The notes beneath the pieces were generated by a model. The model worked only from the letters and a program-made list of their open reading frames with translations. It did no database searches and was not told the DNA's origin. The position numbers and the translations under genes are program-made. Shown here one piece after another: positions 1 to 8,400 of a stretch of 20,123 bases of DNA. The DNA is from Lingula anatina (lineage: Eukaryota; Brachiopoda; Lingulata; Lingulida; Lingulidae), in the NCBI RefSeq assembly GCF_001039355.2, contig NW_019775828.1:90384-110506 (forward strand), read 5' to 3'. Positions within the stretch are counted from its first letter, which is position 1. Each line of letters begins with the position of its first letter.

Positions 1-30
<30 letters not shown>
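1..30. repeat. poly(A) tract at the window edge
   Basis: An uninterrupted run of A lies directly before sequence paralogous to 9719 onward. The other duplicate has an (ACAA)n run at the same place, so this spot is a low-complexity site that differs between the copies. It may extend beyond the window. Confidence 0.8.
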
Positions 31-32
<2 letters not shown>

Positions 33-215
33 CACTTTCAACCTAGCAGTTTACATGTCTCTGTGCAGACAAAGCGTGCTTGTCCACAAAAGTAAATGGA
101 CCTCCCGTATCTTGATAACGCACGTACATTTTCATTTTAAAACCACCATGTTATTCTTAATTCATCATATTGTAGATGCAAATAATATTTTGAACTTTGA
201 CATGGTTGTTTTCAG

Positions 216-919
216 GGACTTCAGTGGTCCTATAATCGGAGGAAGTGTCTTGGACAGCTATCCTTTTAGCACATTATCAGGTGTGCTAACAGGTCTTTGT
301 CTGGGAGATGTAAGTAAAGATAGGATGGAAAGTTTTTTTTAAGCCAGTTTATTTATTTAAGCACGTAACACTATATCCCCCCTTACATTTTCCTTCCAGT
401 TGCGATAAATTGTATATACCAATACATGATAGAGATAATATGGTAACAAACTTTGGAATTCGATTTCCAACAGCAATCAAGTACGCGCGATTCAATGATT
501 TTAAAAATGTCACTTCCTGACATTGTTTCTATTAGCAACATGACTAACTTTGGGCCAATTTACCTTTGTTACAAAATCACAGTACTACCCTGTAGTTGGT
601 CTACAGTGACGATACCGGAAGTAAGTATTTCGTAATTACCCGGATGATGGTTGCCTCTGTCCTGACAATGACCGCATTTCTAGTACGAATTTTCCAGTAG
701 CCAACGTTTCAACATCGTGAGTGTGTGTTTTCTTAAGCATATTCTTTTATATTTCAGGTAAGCGTCCTGTTGATGTACCTTACAATCGCCCATACTCCGT
801 GTGGAAGAACGTCGGGATACGCGCCGGTAAAGTCTATCAGGGAATTGCTAATTTTCAAAGATATGCCGCATTATGGAACAGAAAAACATTTCATCCAGAC
901 AGGTCAAGATAATAAATGA
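216..919 (+). CDS. 3' end of an upstream SLC18B1-like MFS transporter (partial, two exons)
   Basis: These are the last two coding exons of a gene that begins before the window. Exon 216-309 follows a pyrimidine-rich acceptor (TTTTCAG) and ends at GTAAGT-like GTAAGTAAAG. It is entered in phase 2 and left in phase 0, and encodes DFSGPIIGGSVLD... with the second-half MFS GPxxGG motif of TM11. Exon 758-919 follows ATTTCAG, encodes TM12 and a short tail ending ...IQTGQDNK, and stops at TGA 917-919. The exon lengths, phases and most residues match exons 11 and 12 of the complete gene at 2435-10729 (28 of 31 full codons in the first exon, 39 of 53 in the second), so this is a tandem paralog in the same orientation. 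The reading frame is intact in what is visible. TM12 carries His-Thr-Pro where the other copy has Leu-Ala-Val, which may mean relaxed constraint. Family assignment rests on the paralog; whether the gene is functional cannot be judged from two exons. Confidence 0.82.
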
Positions 920-1890
920 CAAAAAGAGAGACACGTCTTTGTTCTTTACGGTAGATTGGTGGTTATATATGAGTGAATTTAAAAAATAGTGTCCTCTTTT
1001 AATAGTGAATACCCCTAACAAAATAATTTCAAATTGTTTTGAAAGAAGATTGAAAAATAGATTGACAACAATAATCCGGATATAATAAATGATAATTGGC
1101 AAGGAATTATCAGTGAAAGATTCACAGATGAAAATATAAGACATCTGTTAAATGTCATGAACTATTTGTAGATGATAGAAAAGGATTATCATTCATCATC
1201 AAAAGGATAGCATTCGTCATCATGGTTTTATAAAAGAACTCCCTTTATACATTTGGTGAAAAAAAAAAAACAGAACCAAAATGACAATAACTGAACAAAT
1301 AAACGCCATTAAGTACCCAAATATCCTCAGCGATCTAAAAGCCAACAAGAGAGTGCCAATGTATTTGTTATGATGCCGCAGCTTCGAACGATAGGGTGTA
1401 CTTGGCCAAAGTACTATCAAAGGCGTGCGCTGTGTTGCATTGCGTTGCATTCTAATATATTGCAATATTGCAATAAAAGCGAAATAAATGGGTACAATAA
1501 ACCTATCGTTGGATATGCCAGCCTTAGGATAAGTCGGTTACAAACTACTATCTACAAGAAGCACACATCGCTTTTTTACTAGATATCCACAGATATTTAT
1601 CTGGCTAATTATTAATTTTTGCTCATAATTGACGCCATCACTCAGCTGATGACATTTGTTGAAGAGTACCGATACTTATGTACGTATAATTGACTCCCAC
1701 TGTGTGCTAAATGCAATTATGTCGACTACGCCTTAATTAATGGCTCTCATGTTGCATGCAGTGGACGATTTGTGCTATATCTATACTCTCTTCCAGAGGT
1801 GTTCTGTACATGGCTGTACAAACACGTTGACGTGTCAGCTGGCGTATATTCAACTTTACATTACAGGTTACGTGTGCATGCATGACAGAA
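920..1890. other. 3' flank of the upstream transporter, conserved in the paralog
   Basis: No convincing coding sequence here. AATAAA occurs at 911-916 (overlapping the stop codon), 1298-1303 and 1472-1477, and each has a counterpart in the other copy (10721-10726, 12018-12023, 12183-12188), so any of them could serve as the poly(A) signal. The similarity to 10730-12600 is that of a duplicated flank, not evidence of a gene. Confidence 0.7.
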
Positions 1891-2434
1891 AACATTTCAT
1901 GATATAAAGGAACTTGGCTGCAACATTTAACCAAAAATGAACCAAGTTTCTGAATTTACTGTCCTAAGACATCTGCATGCACAATCGCCGTTATTTTTAC
2001 ACGGTTGCTGTGAGGAGACAAGTGATCACCGTAAGGAACTGCATGCTTCGATCTCAGCCGTCATCAGCCAGTGACCCTCAGCGCAAACTATCTTCAGTCA
2101 ATGGTTTGAAATCGGTTTTTGTAATTTTATTGAGTTAATTTCATTATTTATTTGTTATTGTCTCCATTGATTCTCCAAGTCATCAAGGGAAGCCCTATAC
2201 AGACGGCAAATACTGGTACTGCTAACCTTATTTATAGTAATAACCTTCTAGCATAATCAGCTGGCGTAGAATACTGTTTTGTGTGCAAATCACGTGCATC
2301 TTTTCAGTTTTGTTCACATTCACTGCGTGGAGACGAAAAAGTACTTCAACGCCGTGGACCCACTAGAACTACAAAAACTAAACGCTACACGTTTTTACTG
2401 CATTTACTCGGTTTCACTAAATTATTTCACAAAT
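1891..2434 (+). promoter_or_regulatory. 5' flank / 5'UTR of the complete SLC18B1-like gene
   Basis: This stretch lies between the end of the duplicated block and the ATG at 2435, so it should hold the promoter and 5' leader of the second transporter. I see no clear TATA box: TTTATAG at about 2230 is a weak candidate only. From 2279 to the ATG the frame is open but contains no ATG, so the leader could be transcribed without an upstream in-frame start. Confidence 0.4.
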
Positions 2435-5400
2435 ATGGAATCTGATTGTAAAGAAAATGGGGAAGATAGTAAACGTTGGAGTACCCTGCAGAAAGTCACG
2501 TTGATGAACGGTTGTCTCACCAACATCATTTTATTCGGCTGTTATTCCGTGCTCCAGCCATTCCTGAGAGACGAGGTAAGGTTGAACGCTTTTCGGTGTC
2601 ATTCTCTCGCTCTCTCACGCCGTCTGCTCAGTACCTATCTTCAACTATTTCAATATTTCGTTACAATTTCCGCTCCATTCTTGTATTTGGTCCTCACAGT
2701 ATTTCCATAACAGTATCACGGTTAGATATAACTAACAGTCAGGTCAGAGCTTGACCACACAAAAATCCTAGAACATGCACTTTCATGATCTACAAGCATG
2801 AAGCATAATACGGTTGTAGAAATGGTATTTTACTTTTCCGAAAAATATTGTATATCAAATATTGTCATAAAGGGCAGGCATTTAAATTTTGTACTCAAAG
2901 ATTCAAGTTTAATATTTATGCATAGATGAGAGAAAGAACATTCCAATGATGGTAACTTATATGGAGATTTTTAATACATCCTTAAAAAGATCGAATTCTG
3001 CGGGCGCTTGGAAGAGAAAATGATGTTAACGTTCATCTGGGTACTTTTACGTGGTGGTTCGTATAATAAGAACTATTTGCACTGTTTTTTGTACTATACT
3101 GAACAATAGGATGCTATTTGAGAATTAACAAATTAGGAAATAAGCAATCAACATACTTTTTTCTCCCTTGGTTATAGAATTTTCTCTAGGGTGACATGGA
3201 TACTCGTATAAAACACCTGTTATCTAATCTATATTTTATGGAAATTATACACTGTACATTAAATGTTATTCAACCTATATAATATGAAAATATTTATTGA
3301 GTCATATTGGATTAGGCGGCGATATTCGGACTCTCACGTGTCACCTTATTTATTTATTTCACATATAAAACACCCAGACATTTTCTATAGCTATAAAAAT
3401 GTTTTGCATATAGATTAAATACATGCTGTTCTCGCCATATTGCTCGGCTATATATGATAAATAATACCTATAACATTTGGAAGATAGCTAAATGGGGACT
3501 ACATATGGCAGAGCAAATATTTCTTCCGCGTGTTATAATACATTTGTATATATGTACAGGTCCGTAGCCAGCAATTTCAAAGGGGGGGTTCTTTTTCTGA
3601 AAAAGTGGACCTTTTACCATATAATCCCCATGTACCTAGGTCAAATTTTACCCAGAGTGGCCCTTTTTCCAGCAAAAAGGGGGGTTCTTTCGAACCCCCC
3701 GAACCCCCCCTGGCTACGGGCCTGATGTATTTGAAACTATAAAACCGGTTAATGCATGCATGCTGCAATATTGCACCTCGAAAACGCCTTCTTTTCCAGG
3801 CTGTAGCAAAGGGTCTTTCTTTAACTTCTGCGGGGGCCATATTCGGGTGCTATGAAGTCGCCAAAATCAGCTGTACTCTTTTCATAGGGACTCGGGTATG
3901 TAAGGCTGTATTCCCAGAGCTTTTAGATCGATCTATCCCCGCGGGGAGTCTCACTAGATTACTGTCAGATAATCCGGCTTAAATGTCCGTCCCGCCTACT
4001 ACAAGCTGTAGGAGGATAATTAACTTTCATGTCCGCCCGGCTGACAGCTATTTTGCGTGAACCCCCAGGGAGTTAGGTCGATCTAAAGTAGATCGATCTA
4101 ATCTCTGGAAATGGGGTCTAAGTCAACGTATCCTACCAACAGTTTTAATATGTAGCTACTTCACGCTCAACCAATGCGCAACACAAGCGTGTTCATTCAA
4201 TGCCTGGTTTATTGAGAAAAAGATGCTTCTCCCCAAAATGTTACCCAAGGACTTGTGGATGAGAAATGTTTTAAAAATGTAAAATATACACACACCCGGT
4301 TACAGCTCACACCTGAGGACGGTTAATTGTTTTTCTAATATGGCAATTTTTTTGCGTCCAGGTGTGTAAAACATTTTTTTCATAACAACATGTCGTACAT
4401 TTATATAGTTTAAAGATCAAAAAGATAAAGATATATATTTATTAAGTCAATAAAATGTTTAAAATTGACAACATCGGGAATAAAGTACTCTACAAAAACG
4501 TTGTTGTATATAAAACACAATAAAAGGTGTCTGCATAAACAGGAGATTAAGACTTTGTTTTAAACAGAAAAGGAGAAAAGCAACGTAAAATCGTTTACTT
4601 CCCTCAAAAACTAAGGGAAGTAAGTCTACCCATAAAGTCTCTGGTGGATCCATTGGCTAGGAAGTCAAACGAGTTTATAGAGTGAACTTGACTTCTGAAC
4701 ATGGACAGCAACAACATGCAAAATTCGGCCTGTGGTTTGTTCAAGGAAAATACAAACACAGAAGATTTAAACCTATTTTAATTTCAGTTATCTCTGATAG
4801 GAGCCAGGTGGTGTTACTGGGTCGGCCTGGTAGTGCTTGGAACCAGCTCTTTTCTGTTTGGGTAAGTACAGTTTAATGGCTTTTCTGTTTGGGTAAGTAC
4901 AGTTTTAATGGCCATTGAAGTCATTTTAGTTCCAAAGACTAAAGAGACTGCATGTTTGTGGAATTTGGAAATTGTGGAAAACGTGCCATTTTCATATACT
5001 TTCTTTTTACATGTCTCGTGGTTTCTTTTTCATTTGAAACATGATTTTCAGCAAAATGCAAATCAACCGTGATGTAGTCGCCAACTAGTGCAATTATTAT
5101 AAAGACATTCTCTGGCATGGATTTAGTTTTTTTATTTTTTTTAACAATTCATGTCATGGGGTTAGTTTTCGACTAAATATTGTTTAATTCCTCCGACAAC
5201 ATGTGGAATTATAGAGCTAACTCCTAAATATCTCCCTTTTTAAAGATTTCTAGGAGAAATAAAGTCTGGCCAATGGTTTCTTGGGCTCGGAATAACGGTT
5301 CGTGTGATGGAATCAGTTGGAGCAGCTATGACAATAACAGCAAACTACGCTATAATAACCAGAGAGTTTAGGAAAGAGACGGCCACGGCGTACGTAAGTA

Positions 5401-8400
5401 CAAAAATAAAAACGAAGGCGTCATATTGTGTTGAAAAGTATTTTTAAGTCCAAAGCTTTTCGGTTATTTGATTAAGGTCTCATATCAAAATGTTTCGTTT
5501 TTTTCATTTTTAGGGTTTCTTAGAAATGTCATTTGGGCTTGGGATTGTCTTCGGCCCTTTGGCAGGTGGCGGCCTCTATCAGCTGGGCGGCTTCGGGTGG
5601 CCCTTTTTTGTATTTGGTCCTGCTGCTGTTATTTTAGGTGTCTGGGCATTTTTCACATTGCCCAACGACGACAAGGACGGTAAAGCCCGTTTAATTCATT
5701 CCATAACCAAAGCGTACCCTTTTATGTCTTCATCTACGACGTACTAAATGTTTTAGCCTGCAATTTTATGTACAATCTTCTCAGGATTAATTTTTTTAGA
5801 CCCCACATAAAAACAATTATCAAGAATACCATTTTGAAGAAAGGGGTTGTACCTCAGGTAGTTTTTTTATAACTTCTGTTTAATGTAGTATAGAAGGTAG
5901 AGAGAATGTTAACACAATATCTTATAATGATATATTACAACATCTGCATGTTTTCATAGTGTTCCTTCATTCAGAGAATAAATGATTTCATTTCAAGTCA
6001 GTGGACGCGTAGTATTGACCGCTGAAATTAAACGTATTGCTTTGCTGATTCTTTAATGTGTACTCCGGAATTTCATATATTTTTTTCTTGCATTTATTTT
6101 AGAAAAATCTTCGCAACACGGTCAGGTGCTGCAGATATTGAAGAAGCCTGTCGCTGTATTAGAATACATGGCGGTGTTCATAATGTATTTCGGAATCGGG
6201 TCCTTATCCCCTACACTTGGGCGCCACTTGGAAAACGTAAGCTGGTAGATCTAACACCTAAATTATAATACTTGTCAGCTTGTTTTTATCGGAATGTATT
6301 TTTTAATTGAAATGCACAAGCGAAATGCTTAACCGTGTTTGAGCAAATGGATTTGTCAAAGATGTTGAAACTCATTGGATAACGCTCCTGTACATTTATA
6401 AAAAGCAGGCAGTTTATGGAAGCAAATAATTGAGACACGTTTTAATAGGAATAAGTGGATGTATAATTGAAATATTTTGTAACAGTTTCTATTGATCTCT
6501 GAGCAAATGATGACGTCATTGGTGGCTGACGTCATTTGGCCTTTACGTATAGTTAGGTCTTGTGACAATTTTATAATTAGGGCACGAGCCCATTCATCAG
6601 GTGTCTGTTACAAGCAGTTGGAACAAAACTGAAGTAAACTGTATCATATCAATATAGATGATATGGATGTAATTTCCTGTTTATTTCCAGGTGGACAGCA
6701 GCTTAGAGGGCAACCACGTGATGATCGGTCTTGCGTTTTCTCTGATAGGCTTAACATACACATTCACCGTGCCCCTATTTGGACTAGTATCCAATAAATT
6801 GGTAAGTATTGAGTTTGATTTTATAGAAGCTGATTTACTTTAGGGATAATAACTTCTAAGGCCGCCAGTGGTTACTCTATGAACCTGCTATTCTCAAAGT
6901 ACAGGGTACATTGTTCTATACGTATGGGAGAACATAACAGAACGTAGCGGGCGTGTCTTAAAACAAATCAGCACATCTACAGACCATGCCGTGTGTATAA
7001 TTGTCCCCCTTTTAACTCATCAAAATGTAAATAATGTGTTCTCAATGATATGTAACGCGTGTGATGTACTATATAGTGTAGTGATCCGGCATCGGTGGCT
7101 TGTCTTGGTCTCGATTCCGAGTCGAGGCTGAGTGTCAGTTTGCGAGTAACTCGATAGCTGTAAGGTGTAGGTTACAGCTAGAGGTGTGAAGAACAAAGGG
7201 CGACGCCATAACTGTGAAGCAAGATAGAGAGAGAGGTTGAAATCCTAGCTGATTTCTGTCGGTTATCTTTAGGAAAGGGATTTCGTTACTGCTAAGGTAA
7301 GCAGATTATTAGTAGAAATATCCGGAGCTAGAGTTGATTAGCGTAAGGGTTTTCTATACTAGGTATATCAGAAAAATTTTCAAACTGATCAGAAAATTAA
7401 AATACTTATATCATCTGAAAGGTAATGCAAAAACCGGATGAAATCATTTGGAATTTTTTAAATATTCCTACAAGCAACAAAGATATTGAAGTTTTTTAAC
7501 TGCAAAAATCCACCAAAAGTGTCCTCACTTCTCAGCTCAAAACCTGTGCCCACTGACCAGCAGTGATCACTCAGGCGCAGCAGAGCACCCTGTGTGTCTT
7601 TGTGTGCTCAGCCTATTGTCTGGCTCACATAGCCTGTGACTAATCAGGGCAGAGCTATTTCCCTGTGGTAATTTTCACATCATGTAATATTGCGGATTAA
7701 ATTAACTATACTTCGCAACCTTCAAATTTCATGATTTTTCTACATAATATAGCAAATTTCATAAACTTTGCTGGATATAAATTTCAAAAAGATGATACCA
7801 GCACTTACCTGAAATTTTTTAGCATTTTGTAGAGGCAAAACTTAAAACAAGCAGAACCGAAACTTGTCAAAGACTGCAACATGGGAAAATCATGTGACCG
7901 GATTTTACTCTTTGATTTACAACTTATTTAGTTAATGGCTTGTATTAGTTTTTTTACGCAGCGCTAAAAGAGAGATTTAAAAAAGGGGTTCCATAGGCGA
8001 ACTGTCAGCAGGCCGACTTCAGTTTAACACTTCACTGCCCGTGGACAGTTACGACTGTAGCGCCCCTAGCGGATTGTGATCTACCTATCTATACCAGTTT
8101 TATGTCACGTAATTTTTTTCAATTCCAGAACCGCAATAAAGTGCAGGTTATTGTTGGACTCTTTGTGTGTACATTAGGTTATACTCTTGTGGGGCCCTGG
8201 ATTCCAGTTACGAGTCTGTACCCTAATGGTGAGGGGTAAGTACGGGCCTAGGGGGAGAAAGTCATTTTGGTAGTATAATGGAGGACAAGATAAAAAATGC
8301 CTGGATCTGTCTACGGTAGATTTGCTTTTTTTTCTGTTGGGGTTAGGGCGGGGAAATAGGCCGGGATGATGGTAAAGGCAACTCTTCCGAAGCTAAAAAG

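Larger units (their letters stand above)
31..1890 (+). repeat. Segmental duplication, copy A (3' end of gene 1 and its flank)
   Basis: This stretch aligns collinearly with 9719 to about 12600: the acceptor intron, exon 11, intron 11, exon 12 and about 1 kb of 3' flank. By eye most aligned blocks look roughly 85-90% identical; exon 11 differs at 8 of 94 bases. Copy A lacks the MITE found in intron 11 of copy B (10281-10521) and lacks the 11043-11985 stretch. It has about 90 bp around 400-500 that copy B lacks. Similarity fades near 1890, which places the downstream junction of the duplication there. The upstream end is outside the window. Confidence 0.85.

Noticed and set aside
758-763. CAG|GTAAGC at the start of the upstream terminal exon as a donor site
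   Set aside because: The preceding tract is an acceptor, and the same position in the other copy starts an exon coding TM12 after TTTTAG.
2279-2434. Upstream extension of exon 1 as coding sequence
   Set aside because: The frame is open but has no ATG before 2435, and the residues do not resemble the family's N-terminus.
4892-4898. Second GGGTAAGTA as the exon 3 donor
   Set aside because: It puts a TAA in frame at once; the first donor joins exon 4 in the family frame.
5251-5254. TCTAG as the acceptor for exon 4
   Set aside because: It breaks the frame; AAAG before 5246 restores FG|FLGE and matching phases.
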